DNA of 64,000 bases from Micromonospora_E sp048060115. Lineage in GTDB: Bacteria; Actinomycetota; Actinomycetes; Mycobacteriales; Micromonosporaceae. The position numbers were made by a program, and so were the translations under genes. The DNA lies in contig NZ_JBHMIM010000003.1 of the NCBI RefSeq assembly GCF_048060115.1, forward strand, positions 62,001-126,000, in the 5' to 3' direction. Position 1 is the first letter of the stretch, and each line of letters opens with the position of its first letter. Below the pieces are notes generated by a model that worked only from the letters and a program-made list of their open reading frames with translations, did no database searches and had not been told where the DNA came from. Positions 7,790-16,269 of the stretch are shown here, piece after piece.

Positions 7790-9492
7790 TCACGCCGACG
7801 CCGCCGCTGGGAGCTGCGGCCGACGGCGTCGCCCGGCCGGTGCGCTCCCGGCACTTCGTCCGGCTCAAGCTGCGGGTGATGGGCAACAACCTGCGCGGCC
7901 AGGGCTGGCGGATCGGGTTGTTCATCGGTGGTCTGTTGGCCGGGCTGTGGTTCGCCGGCACCGGATTCCTGATGCTGGCCGCGCCGGGCCTGGGTGACTA
8001 CCCGCAGGGCATGCTGCTGACCACGGGCTTCGGCGGAGCGCTGCTGGTGCTCGGCTGGCTGCTACTGCCGCTGGTCTTCTTCGGGGTGGACGAGTCGCTC
8101 GATCCGGCCCGCTTCGCGCTGTTGCCGCTGCCCCGCCGGACGCTGGTCGCCGGGCTGCTGGCGGCGGCGCTGGTCGGCGTGCCGACGATCGCCACCGGGC
8201 TGGCGACGCTGGGGACGGTGCTCAGCGCCCTCCTGCTCGGCGGGGCGCTGGCCGGGTTCGTCCAGCTGGTCGGGATCGCCGCCGGGCTGGTGCTCTGCGT
8301 GGTCGCGAGCCGGGCCATCACCAGCGCCTTCGCCGGGATGCTGCGCTCTCGCAAGGTCCGCGACCTGGCCGCGGTGCTGTTGGCGGTGCTGGCCGCGCTG
8401 CTCGGCCCGTTGCAGTTGGTGGTGATCGGTGGTCTCGGCAACGCCGACTGGGATCGGCTGGCGGACATCGCGCGGATCGTCGGCTGGACGCCGCTGGCCG
8501 CGCCGTACACCATGGGCTTCGATGTGGTCGAGGGGCGGCTCTGGGCGGTCCCGGTGAAGCTGCTCATCGCCGCGGTGACCGTGCTCGCGCTGCTGGCCTG
8601 GTGGGCGCGTTCGCTGGAATCGGCGATGGTGGGCTCCGCGAGCACCGGTACGGCGAAGGCCGCCACCGGCGAGCTCGGCGCTCCGGTGGCGCAGCTGTTC
8701 CCCCGGCTGCTCGGCCGGACCCCGCGCAACCGCTACGGCGCGCTGGTCGCCCGCGAGACGCGTTACTGGTGGCGGGACATGCGGCGACGGGCCAATCTGA
8801 TCACGGTCGCCGTGGTCGGGGTCTTCGTACCGGCGTTGATCAACGTCGGCGGATCCGGTGGATTCGTGTTCGGCGGTGACGGCCCGGTGGACGTGGGTCC
8901 GACCACGTCGACGACCACGGTCAGCCTCTCGATGCTCTTCGTCGGCGCGCTCGCCACGGTGACGCTGGCAAACCAGTTCGGTTTCGACGGCAGCGCGTAC
9001 GCGGCGAACGTGATCGCCGGGGTGCCGGGCCGGTTGGAGCTGCGCGCCCGGGTGGTCGGCTTCTCCGTGTACATCGTGCCGATGCTGGTGGTCATCTCCG
9101 CCGGTCTGGGCTTCCTCCTCCAGGAGCCCGGCTGGATCCCGATCGCGGCCGGGACGCTGTTCGCCGCGTACGGGGCGGGGTTGGCGGTGAACCTGGTCAT
9201 CTCGGTAATCGGCGCCTACTCGCTGCCGGAGACGTCGAACCCGTTCGCGTTGAACAGCGGGGCCGGGATGGCAAAGAGCCTGCTCGCGTTCGTGGCGATG
9301 ATCGCGGCGGCGGTGGCCGCCGTGCCGATGGTGGTGGCGACCGCGGTACTCGGTGACGTCTGGGTCTGGCTGGCGCTGCCGGTCGGCCTCGGGTACGGCG
9401 TCGGCGCGGTGCTCCTCGGCCTGTACATTACCGGCGATCTGCTCGACCGGCGCATGCCGGAGCTGCTGGCCACGGTGACTCCCCGCCGGTGA
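7780..9492 (+). CDS. ABC transporter permease (large ABC-2-like membrane subunit)
   Basis: A 570-residue polytopic membrane protein with about 12 hydrophobic segments in two halves, separated by a cytoplasmic stretch (about residues 285-340, RETRYWWRDMRRRANL). It starts inside the last codons of the ATPase gene and must be its membrane partner. No signature gives the cargo. Its size, larger than a simple ABC-2 permease, suggests that the two halves are fused and one polypeptide makes the whole pore. Function as exporter is by family only. Confidence 0.8.
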   Translation: MAVITPTPPLGAAADGVARPVRSRHFVRLKLRVMGNNLRGQGWRIGLFIGGLLAGLWFAGTGFLMLAAPGLGDYPQGMLLTTGFGGALLVLGWLLLPLVFFGVDESLDPARFALLPLPRRTLVAGLLAAALVGVPTIATGLATLGTVLSALLLGGALAGFVQLVGIAAGLVLCVVASRAITSAFAGMLRSRKVRDLAAVLLAVLAALLGPLQLVVIGGLGNADWDRLADIARIVGWTPLAAPYTMGFDVVEGRLWAVPVKLLIAAVTVLALLAWWARSLESAMVGSASTGTAKAATGELGAPVAQLFPRLLGRTPRNRYGALVARETRYWWRDMRRRANLITVAVVGVFVPALINVGGSGGFVFGGDGPVDVGPTTSTTTVSLSMLFVGALATVTLANQFGFDGSAYAANVIAGVPGRLELRARVVGFSVYIVPMLVVISAGLGFLLQEPGWIPIAAGTLFAAYGAGLAVNLVISVIGAYSLPETSNPFALNSGAGMAKSLLAFVAMIAAAVAAVPMVVATAVLGDVWVWLALPVGLGYGVGAVLLGLYITGDLLDRRMPELLATVTPRR

Positions 9493-9526
9493 GGTGCGCG
9501 GCGGGGCCGCCCGCGACCGGGCCACA

Positions 9527-10150
9527 ATGTTTCACGTGAATCATCTAGAGCCAGGTGCCGAGATCCACTACCGCGACCCGTTCGCCGCCGCCGCGACGGA
9601 GCGCTCGCCGGTGCGGCGACTGCGCGGGCGGCTGGCCGCTCCGGTCGTACTCTGGACCGTCGGCACGGTGGGTCCGGCCCAGCCGGACAGCAACACGAAT
9701 CCGACCGGCCCGGCACGCGGGACGGCGGTGCCGCTGGCCGGGCTGACCGTGTCGTCGACCGTCCTGGTCGACGGCGAACCGCCACGGCTGCTCGGCCTAC
9801 TCGACGAGGAGTCCCAGCTGTGGGAGGTGCTCCAGGAGGCACAGCGGTTCGCGGTCACCCCGTTGGGTCCGTCGCACCGTCAGTTGGCGGATCGGTTCGC
9901 CGGCCTGATGCCCGCGCCGGGCGGCCCGTTCAAGGGGGTGGACTGGCGGTTCACCGAGCACGGCCCGGTTCTCGCGGCAGCGACGAGTTGGGCTGGCTGC
10001 CGACTTGACGGCGCCCGACCGTTCGGATGGTCGATGTTGATCGAGGCAACCGTCGAGTCGGTGACGGTCGGCGACGAACCCGACCCTGGTCCGTTGATCC
10101 ACTACCGCGGTCGGTACCGCCAACTGGCCGACCCGACCGGCCCCCGATGA
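9527..10150 (+). CDS. Flavin-reductase-like FMN-binding domain protein
   Basis: A 207-residue protein that looks like a split-barrel flavin reductase. It has an N-terminal barrel part (APVVLWTVGT), the central PLAGLTVSSTVLVDGEPP stretch where FMN is bound in this fold, and an ending that fits the family (GPLIHYRGRYRQL). It would reduce or bind FMN/FAD, possibly for a partner monooxygenase, but none is adjacent. I start at the ATG at 9527 (MFHVNHLEP) rather than upstream codons in the frame, since homologous proteins begin near here. The start codon lies inside a near-perfect parS-like sequence, which fixes the first residues MFHVNH. Confidence 0.65.
   Translation: MFHVNHLEPGAEIHYRDPFAAAATERSPVRRLRGRLAAPVVLWTVGTVGPAQPDSNTNPTGPARGTAVPLAGLTVSSTVLVDGEPPRLLGLLDEESQLWEVLQEAQRFAVTPLGPSHRQLADRFAGLMPAPGGPFKGVDWRFTEHGPVLAAATSWAGCRLDGARPFGWSMLIEATVESVTVGDEPDPGPLIHYRGRYRQLADPTGPR
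9528..9543. promoter_or_regulatory. parS-like ParB-binding site
   Basis: TGTTTCACGTGAATCA matches the bacterial parS consensus TGTTTCACGTGAAACA in 15 of 16 positions, with the CACGTG core intact. It overlaps the start codon of the flavin-reductase-like gene. Known actinobacterial parS sites cluster around oriC and can lie in coding sequence. Confidence 0.55.
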
Positions 10151-10234
10151 CCGGCCGAACACCGTCGGCATCCGACCCTCCGGCCTGGGTGGCGACCTCC
10201 GCCGAGTCGCCCGCGTACCAGTAGGCTTGGGGTC

Positions 10235-11212
10235 ATGCTGCCTGTTCCCCGATTCGGCGACGGCCATCGCGTGCTGGTCACCGGTGGTGCCGGTTTCGTC
10301 GGAAGCCATCTGGTCGACCAGCTGATCGCGCGCGGTTGCTCGGTGGTCGTGGTGGACAACTTCGTCACCGGTTCCAAGGAGAACGTCGCGCATCTGCTCG
10401 ACGGCCCCCGGTTCACCCTGGTCGAGGCGGATGTCTCCGACGGGCTGCCGGATCACCACTCAGCTGTAGGACGGCGATTCGACGCGATCATGCACCTGGC
10501 CTCGCCGGCCAGCCCAACCGACTTCGCCACCCTGCCGATCGAGATCCTGCGGGTCGGCTCGATCGCCACGTTGCACCTGCTCGACCGCGCGGTCACCGAC
10601 GGTGCCCGGTTCATCATGGCGTCGACGTCGGAAGCGTACGGGGATCCGTTGGTGCACCCGCAGCCGGAGACCTACTGGGGAAACGTCAACCCGATCGGTG
10701 TCCGTAGCGTCTACGACGAGGGCAAACGGTTCTCCGAGTCCGCCACGATGGCCTATCACCGCTACCGAGGGCTGGATGCCGGGATCGTTCGGATCTTCAA
10801 CACCTACGGCCCCCGGATGCGTCCGGACGATGGGCGGGCGATCCCGACTTTCATCAGCCAGGCGTTGCGCGGGGAGTCGATCACGGTGCACGGCACCGGG
10901 GGACAGACCCGGTCGATCTGCTATGTGACCGACCTGGTCGCCGGCATCGTGGCGTTGCTGGACTCCACCGAGATCGGGCCGATCAACTGCGGCACCGAGC
11001 ACGAGTTGTCGATGCGCGACCTCGCCGAGTTGATCATCGAGTTGGTCGGCAGCAGCTCGACGATCGATTTCGTCGGCAGGTCGTCCGACGATCCGGAGAT
11101 GCGCCGCCCCAACCTCACCCTGGCCCGGACCCTACTCGGCTACCAGCCCTCGGTCGAGCCGTCGGACGGACTGGCGCGCACCATCGCGTACTTCCGGCAG
11201 CGGCTCGGCTGA
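10235..11212 (+). CDS. NAD-dependent SDR sugar epimerase/dehydratase, UDP-glucuronate decarboxylase-like
   Basis: An extended short-chain dehydrogenase of 325 residues. The NAD-binding TGGAGFVGSHL is at residue 16. The HLASPASP motif, the STSEAYGDP serine region and the active-site YDEGK are typical of UDP-glucuronate decarboxylases (UXS), with the characteristic YWGNVNPIGVRSVYDEGKR-type stretch. It would make UDP-xylose or a related 4-keto sugar for envelope glycans. TAGGCT seven bases before the ATG and no Shine-Dalgarno suggest a leaderless start. Downstream are two LCP ligases, which attach glycopolymers to the wall, so a cell-envelope role is plausible. Exact sugar product is inferred from motifs only. 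Confidence 0.8.
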   Translation: MLPVPRFGDGHRVLVTGGAGFVGSHLVDQLIARGCSVVVVDNFVTGSKENVAHLLDGPRFTLVEADVSDGLPDHHSAVGRRFDAIMHLASPASPTDFATLPIEILRVGSIATLHLLDRAVTDGARFIMASTSEAYGDPLVHPQPETYWGNVNPIGVRSVYDEGKRFSESATMAYHRYRGLDAGIVRIFNTYGPRMRPDDGRAIPTFISQALRGESITVHGTGGQTRSICYVTDLVAGIVALLDSTEIGPINCGTEHELSMRDLAELIIELVGSSSTIDFVGRSSDDPEMRRPNLTLARTLLGYQPSVEPSDGLARTIAYFRQRLG

Positions 11213-11254
11213 ATCTCACCGGGCGACTGCCGGCGCACCGGTTCAGAACTCCGG

Positions 11255-11274
11255 CGCCGACTCAGGAGTCGGCG
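11255..11274 (+). terminator. Short hairpin after the SDR gene
   Basis: Stem cgccgact/agtcggcg with a four-base loop, 43 bases past the stop and just before the next promoter. No T-run follows, so it is at best a weak or U-less terminator. Confidence 0.35.
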
Positions 11275-11299
11275 AGCGTGCGGTACGTACGCTGGAGGC

Positions 11300-12484
11300 A
11301 TGTCAGTCAGCAGCCACTACGGTGACCCGTCCGGATCCGCGCCCGGATCCGGACCGGGACGGCCGGTCCGCGCCGGATCCACTGGTCGGGCCCAGGTGCC
11401 CGGCGGTCCAGGCGGCCGAGGCCCGGGTGGCCCCGGCGGCTACCAGGGCGGGCAGTACGGTGGCCGGCCCCGCCGGGCACGCCCGCGCTGGGGTCGCATC
11501 GCGCTGGTGGGCCTGGTTGCGCTGCTGTTGGTCGCGCTGGTCGCCGGCGGCGGGCTCTGGGCCTACGCGCGAGGGCTGGACCAGGACCTCGCCCGTACCG
11601 ACCCGTTCTCGGCGATCACCGACGGCCGGCCGCCAGCGGCGGTCGACGGCGCGTTGAACATCCTGATGATCGGCACCGACTCGCGGGATCCGGACGCCCA
11701 GCTGGACCAGGCCGGCCGGTGGCGGGCCGACACGATCATCGTGATGCACATTCCGTCGTCGCACGACCGGGCATACCTGGTGTCCATTCCGCGTGACCTG
11801 TACGTCACCGTCCCGGCGGAGGCCGGTGCGGCCTGCGACAGCGGACAGCGGGCGAAGATCAACGCCGCGTTCGCCTTCGGCGGGATGCCGCTGGCGGTCC
11901 GGACCGTGGAGTGTTTCTCCGGCGTACGGATCGACCACGTGATGGCCATCGACTTCGGCGGGTTCGTCGAGGTGACCGACGCCCTCGGCGGCGTGGACCT
12001 GACCGTCGAGCAGGACACCACTTCGATCCACAAGCCGTACCGGCAGTTCACCCAGGGGGTGAATCACATGAACGGGGCCGAGGCGCTCGACTGGGTCCGC
12101 CAGCGTAAGCAGTTCCCGGAGGGTGACTTCGCCCGGATGCGGCACCAGCAGGAGTTCCTGCGGGCCCTGATGGACAAGGCTGTGAGTTCCGGCACACTGT
12201 CGAACCCGGCCAAGCTGAACTCGTTTCTCAAGGCGACGACCAAAGCGGTGACGGTCGACGAGGGGTTCTCGCTGATCGACATGGCCCTGGAGTTCCGCAA
12301 GCTGCGAGGAGAGAACCTGCAGTTCCTGACCAGCCCGCACAACGGCAGCGACACCATCAACGGCGAGTCGGTGGTCGTCTCGGACCGGGAGAAGGCATTG
12401 ACCATGTACCAGGCGATGGCCGACGACCAGATGACCGCCTGGGTACAAGCGAATGTCACGCCGAGTCCGGGGGCCAGTGACTGA
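11300..12484 (+). CDS. LytR-CpsA-Psr (LCP) family wall-polymer ligase
   Basis: LCP proteins transfer lipid-linked glycopolymers onto peptidoglycan at the outer membrane face. This 394-residue protein has a Gly/Pro-rich cytoplasmic tail, one transmembrane helix (about residues 68-92) and the extracellular LCP domain with the conserved DSR (IGTDSRD), the RADTI motif (WRADTIIVMH), ISIPRDLYV-type SIPRDLYV, and DWVRQRK near the end. Arg and Asp residues that bind the pyrophosphate are kept. ATG is preceded by TACGCT at six bases. It is followed by a second, diverged LCP gene, so the pair probably arose by duplication. Confidence 0.9.
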   Translation: MSVSSHYGDPSGSAPGSGPGRPVRAGSTGRAQVPGGPGGRGPGGPGGYQGGQYGGRPRRARPRWGRIALVGLVALLLVALVAGGGLWAYARGLDQDLARTDPFSAITDGRPPAAVDGALNILMIGTDSRDPDAQLDQAGRWRADTIIVMHIPSSHDRAYLVSIPRDLYVTVPAEAGAACDSGQRAKINAAFAFGGMPLAVRTVECFSGVRIDHVMAIDFGGFVEVTDALGGVDLTVEQDTTSIHKPYRQFTQGVNHMNGAEALDWVRQRKQFPEGDFARMRHQQEFLRALMDKAVSSGTLSNPAKLNSFLKATTKAVTVDEGFSLIDMALEFRKLRGENLQFLTSPHNGSDTINGESVVVSDREKALTMYQAMADDQMTAWVQANVTPSPGASD

Positions 12485-12617
12485 GTGACGACCATCGCTA
12501 GCATCAGACGGTAACCAACTCGATCCGACGCGAATTCGAAACCCAAGTAGGGTCGATTTCTCCATCAAACGTCCGTACAGTGGGCACGCCTTATTGTCAC
12601 GCCCTTCAGGAGCAGAC

Positions 12618-13823
12618 ATGCCGGTTCAGACCCGCCGACGTTCGACGTCGACCGAGTCGGCTGGCCCGCATGCCGGTCGGACCGGCCGCCAGCCCGGCAA
12701 CCGCAGCGGCGGCAAGGGCGGCGCAGGCAAGCGTCCCCGCCGCAAGGACCCGGTCTGGGCCCGCACGATGGTGATTCTGGGCGCGCTGCTGATGATGGTC
12801 AGCGGCACCACGATCGTCGGCAGCAAGTGGTTCATCGCGCAGGCGACCAGCGGGATCGAGCAGTCGAACCTGCTCGGCACGGCAGGCAAGACCGACGCCG
12901 AGGGCGGCGACAGTCTGGAAGGCCCGATCGACCTGCTGCTGCTCGGCATCGACCACCGCTCCAGCTGGGCGGAGTCGGACACCCGGGCTGACACGATCAT
13001 CATCCTGCACATTCCGGCGACCCACGACCAGGCCTATCTGATCTCGCTGCCACGCGACACCGAGGTCGAGGTGCCGCCCTTCCCCGCCAGCGGCTACGGC
13101 GGTGGGGTGGCCAAGGCCACCGAGGCCTTCTTCCACGGCGCGCAGAACGGCGCCGGACACGCCGGCGGGGCCCAGTTGATGGCCAAGACCATCAAGAACA
13201 TGAGCGGGATCAGCTTCGACGGCGCCGCGATCATCAACTTCAGCGGGTTCAAATCGGTCATCGACAGCCTCGGCAGCATCCCGATCTGCGTCGACGAGGA
13301 CACGCCGTCGACCCACATGACCCTGGTCGACGGTGAGCCGATGTGGAACGCCGACGCCGAAAAGGTCTACGGCGACAAGCAGCAGGTGGTGCACAAGAAG
13401 GGCTGCCGCGAGATGGAGGGCTGGGCGGCCCTGGACTTCTCCCGGCAGCGGTACGGCCTGGCCAACGGCGACTACGACCGGCAGAAGAACCAGCAGAAGC
13501 TGATCAAGGGCATGGCCAAGAAGGCGATGTCCGCCGGGGTGATGACCAACCCGCTCAAGATCAGCGAGTTGACCAAGGCCGCTGGCGAGGCGTTCGTGCT
13601 GGACGTCGGCGACGCGGACGTCGCCGACTTCGTCTTCACGATGCGTGGTGTGGCGGCGAACGACCTGGTCATGCTGCGGACCAACGGCGGCAGCTTCAAC
13701 GGAAACGACTCCGGCCGGGAAGTGCTCGACCCCCTGAGCATGGAGATGTTCCAGGCGGTCAAGAACGACGCCCTCGACGACTTCGTGCTGGCCAACCCGA
13801 CCGTGCTCGCCGGTCAGCAATAG
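12618..13823 (+). CDS. LytR-CpsA-Psr (LCP) family wall-polymer ligase, second copy
   Basis: Same fold as its upstream neighbour: a basic cytoplasmic tail, a single transmembrane helix (about 48-75) and an LCP domain with LLGIDHRS, TRADTIIILH, LISLPRDTEV and LDFSRQRYG. The DSR triad is replaced by DHR and the domain carries an insertion around GDKQQVVHKKGCREMEGW with a cysteine that may pair with CVDED. I chose the ATG at 12618, which has CAGGAG five bases upstream; a TTG at 12594 is a less likely start. Its TAG stop lies inside the -10 hexamer of the next gene. The two LCP genes may act on different polymers. Confidence 0.88.
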   Translation: MPVQTRRRSTSTESAGPHAGRTGRQPGNRSGGKGGAGKRPRRKDPVWARTMVILGALLMMVSGTTIVGSKWFIAQATSGIEQSNLLGTAGKTDAEGGDSLEGPIDLLLLGIDHRSSWAESDTRADTIIILHIPATHDQAYLISLPRDTEVEVPPFPASGYGGGVAKATEAFFHGAQNGAGHAGGAQLMAKTIKNMSGISFDGAAIINFSGFKSVIDSLGSIPICVDEDTPSTHMTLVDGEPMWNADAEKVYGDKQQVVHKKGCREMEGWAALDFSRQRYGLANGDYDRQKNQQKLIKGMAKKAMSAGVMTNPLKISELTKAAGEAFVLDVGDADVADFVFTMRGVAANDLVMLRTNGGSFNGNDSGREVLDPLSMEMFQAVKNDALDDFVLANPTVLAGQQ

Positions 13824-13826
13824 GCT
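13821..13826 (+). promoter_or_regulatory. -10 hexamer TAGGCT of the rhodanese gene, sharing the LCP stop codon
   Basis: TAGGCT ends seven bases before the ATG at 13834. Its first three bases are the stop codon of the preceding gene. Pattern fits a leaderless promoter. Confidence 0.5.
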
Positions 13827-13833
13827 GGGCGGC

Positions 13834-14169
13834 ATGTTCGGACCCACTGTCCCCACGGTCGTCGTCGCCGACGTCACCGACGAGGCATACCTGATCGACG
13901 TACGCGAGCCGCAGGAGTGGGTTGCCGGGCACGCGCCCGGCGCCCACCATCTGCCGATGATGGAGATCCCGCAGCGACTCGCCGAGGTGCCACAGGACGG
14001 CGACGTGGTGGTCGTCTGCCGATCCGGCGGCCGGTCCGGTCAGGTCGTGGCGTACCTGCGGCAGCACGGCTGGGACAACGTCCGCAACCTGGCCGGCGGC
14101 ATGCAGGACTGGGCGGCGGGCGCCCGGCCGATGGTCAGCGAAACCGGTCAGCCGGCGCGGGTCCTCTGA
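13834..14169 (+). CDS. Single-domain rhodanese-like protein
   Basis: A 111-residue rhodanese domain with the active-site loop CRSGGRSGQ, the LIDVREPQEW start and NLAGGMQDWA at the end. Cysteine at the catalytic place means that it can carry a persulfide, for example as sulfur donor or sulfide detoxification enzyme. No sulfur-pathway gene is adjacent, so the partner is unknown. Start as for leaderless genes (TAGGCT, seven bases, ATG). Confidence 0.88.
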   Translation: MFGPTVPTVVVADVTDEAYLIDVREPQEWVAGHAPGAHHLPMMEIPQRLAEVPQDGDVVVVCRSGGRSGQVVAYLRQHGWDNVRNLAGGMQDWAAGARPMVSETGQPARVL

Positions 14170-14270
14170 CCGGGCGTCCACGACCTCATGTCGACCGACT
14201 GGCACCGTCGGCCGCACGCCGGCGGCCTGGCCACTGCCCAAATGGGCCGACAGACGGCAGACTCACAGGC

Positions 14271-15731
14271 ATGCCGGAACGCCCCGACTACCCGAGCCTG
14301 ATCGCCGGTCACACCGTGGTCCTCGACATGATCAACAACGGGGACGCCGGGCTGCCGGTCCTGCACCATCTGCTACGACTGGCCCAACGCGCCCTCGGCG
14401 CCGCCGGCACGTCGTTCGCCGAGTACGGCCCGACCAGTGGCCGGATCATCGCCGCGGCCGGGGCAGCCGAGTGGTCGATCGGCCGGCCGGTCGACCTCGG
14501 CGATCCGGTGACCGCCCAACTGCTCGCTGGTCCGCGAACGGTCGAGTTCCCGGTGACGGCGCTCTCCGCCGAGCAGGCCGACCAGATCGCCGGGCGTGGC
14601 CTGCACCGGATGCTGACCGCCCGGGCCGAGATCGGCGGAGTGCTGATCGGCAGCCTGCACGCCTACTATCCCGACCTGGACGGCGAGGCCAGCCCGGAGC
14701 ACCACACTCTCATCGCCTACCTGTCGTCGCACATCGCGCACATGTACGGCGACCAGAGCGGGCTGCCGGTGCACGGCGACGGTCCCGTGGTCGCCGCGCT
14801 CGCCGACGGGCTCGCCATCATCGACGACGAGTCCTGCGTACGGCTGTGGAACCCGGCGGCCGAGCGGCTGACCGGCAGTCTCGCCCGGGAACGCCTGCAC
14901 CGACCGATCCCGTTCCCGGTGCCACCGTCCGGTCAGGTCGTCGACCACCAACAGCCGGACGGCCGCTGGCTGCGGGTCACCTCCGGAGAGCTGCCAGGTT
15001 TCGTCGCGTCGCGGGTCGTCACCTTCCGGGACATCAGCGATCAACACCGCCGGGACCACGACGTCGATCTGTTCATCGCGGTCACCAGCCACGAACTCCG
15101 CACTCCGGTGACCGTCATCAAGGGATATGCCGAAACACTGGGCGACCACTGGGATTCGTTGAGCGATCAGGAGCGCCGGGAGGCAGCCCGGGTGCTGGGG
15201 CAGCGGGCCACCGAACTCGCCCGCCTGGTCGACCGGCTGCTCGCCGCCGCGAACGACGCCGGCCCGGTGGCCGGTGGCCGGCTCGCCACGTTCGACCTCG
15301 CCGAGACGCTTCGTGCGGCGGTCGACACGCTCCCCGCCGAGCTACGGCGCCGGCTCACCGTGGACCTGCCACCCGAGCTGCCCAAGGCGTTCGGGGACCG
15401 GAGCAGCCTGGCCACGGTACTCACCGAGCTCGCCACCAACGCCGACAAGTACTCGCCGGGAAGCACCCCGGTGGAGTTGACCGCCACGGCCGACGAGCGC
15501 ACCGTCGTGTTCCGGATTAGCGATCGCGGCATCGGGGTACATCCCGAGCACGTGGAACGGGCGTTCGACCGCTTCTGGCAGGGCGAATCGGGCGATCAGC
15601 GTCGCTACCCGGGCGCGGGTCTCGGGCTCTATCTGGTCCGTCAGATCGTCGAGCGCCAACACGGCTGGGTGTCTCTACGACCGCGAGACGGCGGAGGAAC
15701 GGTAGCCCAGGTACGGCTGCCCCGCGGATGA
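14271..15731 (+). CDS. Sensor histidine kinase with GAF- and PAS-like input domains
   Basis: A soluble kinase of 486 residues with no transmembrane segment. Residues about 15-165 look like a GAF domain and about 175-255 like PAS (LADGLAIIDDESCVRLWN). They are followed by HisKA with the phospho-acceptor H box SHELRTPVT and a HATPase domain with N box (ELATNADKYS), DRGIGVHPE and GAGLGLYLV. It would sense a cytoplasmic signal and phosphorylate an unknown response regulator; none is adjacent, so it is an orphan. The ATG at 14271 fits the domain start; the open frame upstream is not conserved-looking. A short RsbW-type ATPase gene follows 12 bases later, hinting at a link to sigma-factor control. 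Confidence 0.87.
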   Translation: MPERPDYPSLIAGHTVVLDMINNGDAGLPVLHHLLRLAQRALGAAGTSFAEYGPTSGRIIAAAGAAEWSIGRPVDLGDPVTAQLLAGPRTVEFPVTALSAEQADQIAGRGLHRMLTARAEIGGVLIGSLHAYYPDLDGEASPEHHTLIAYLSSHIAHMYGDQSGLPVHGDGPVVAALADGLAIIDDESCVRLWNPAAERLTGSLARERLHRPIPFPVPPSGQVVDHQQPDGRWLRVTSGELPGFVASRVVTFRDISDQHRRDHDVDLFIAVTSHELRTPVTVIKGYAETLGDHWDSLSDQERREAARVLGQRATELARLVDRLLAAANDAGPVAGGRLATFDLAETLRAAVDTLPAELRRRLTVDLPPELPKAFGDRSSLATVLTELATNADKYSPGSTPVELTATADERTVVFRISDRGIGVHPEHVERAFDRFWQGESGDQRRYPGAGLGLYLVRQIVERQHGWVSLRPRDGGGTVAQVRLPRG

Positions 15732-15743
15732 GAGGAGACCGTC

Positions 15744-16172
15744 GTGACCGCGGCGCTGATGGGACGGACGTGGAGCGTCCTGGTACCCCACCATGTCAGC
15801 GGTGGGCGGCTGGCCCGGCATCAACTGACCAGGATGTTGGCCAGTCGGATTCGGCCCAGTTTCCTGGCTGACGTGATGACGGTCGTCGCCGAGCTGGTCG
15901 GCAACGCCGTACGGCACGCCCGGCCGCTGCCCGACGGCATGATCCGCGTCACCTGCCAGCTGATTCCAGCGCGGCCGAGCGGCACGATCCGAATCCGGGT
16001 GACCGACGGCGGTTCCAGCGGCAGCCCGCAGCTGCGCGCGGCCACCCCGGAGGCGCTCAGCGGTCGCGGGCTGTCCATCGTCGCCGCGTTGGCCAGACGG
16101 TGGGGGGTGGAGAACATCGGCACCGGGCGGTGCGTCTGGGCCGAACTCTGCGGTCCGGACACCGGCCGCTGA
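15744..16172 (+). CDS. RsbW/SpoIIAB-type ATP-binding protein (anti-sigma kinase-like)
   Basis: A 142-residue HATPase_c_2 domain: MTVVAELVGNAVRHA (N box), RVTDGG (G1) and GRGLSIVAAL (G2). Such proteins act as anti-sigma factors or serine kinases in actinobacterial stress control. GAGGAG lies six bases before the GTG start. The gene is 12 bases after the histidine kinase and probably in the same operon, so the kinase may feed into a partner-switching system. No sigma factor or anti-anti-sigma factor is nearby. Confidence 0.8.
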   Translation: MTAALMGRTWSVLVPHHVSGGRLARHQLTRMLASRIRPSFLADVMTVVAELVGNAVRHARPLPDGMIRVTCQLIPARPSGTIRIRVTDGGSSGSPQLRAATPEALSGRGLSIVAALARRWGVENIGTGRCVWAELCGPDTGR

Positions 16173-16269
16173 CCGAGCCGGGCACGACCCGGCCGCCGAG
16201 CGCCGGCCGCACCGGAGCGACGGCGGCGATGCCCCCGCACCCCGATCCGATCCTCTAGGCTGACTGGCC

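Noticed and set aside
8062..9525. Minus-strand open frame across the ABC permease
   Set aside because: Arg/His/Gln-rich, no motif; the plus-strand permease with alternating hydrophobic helices explains the sequence.
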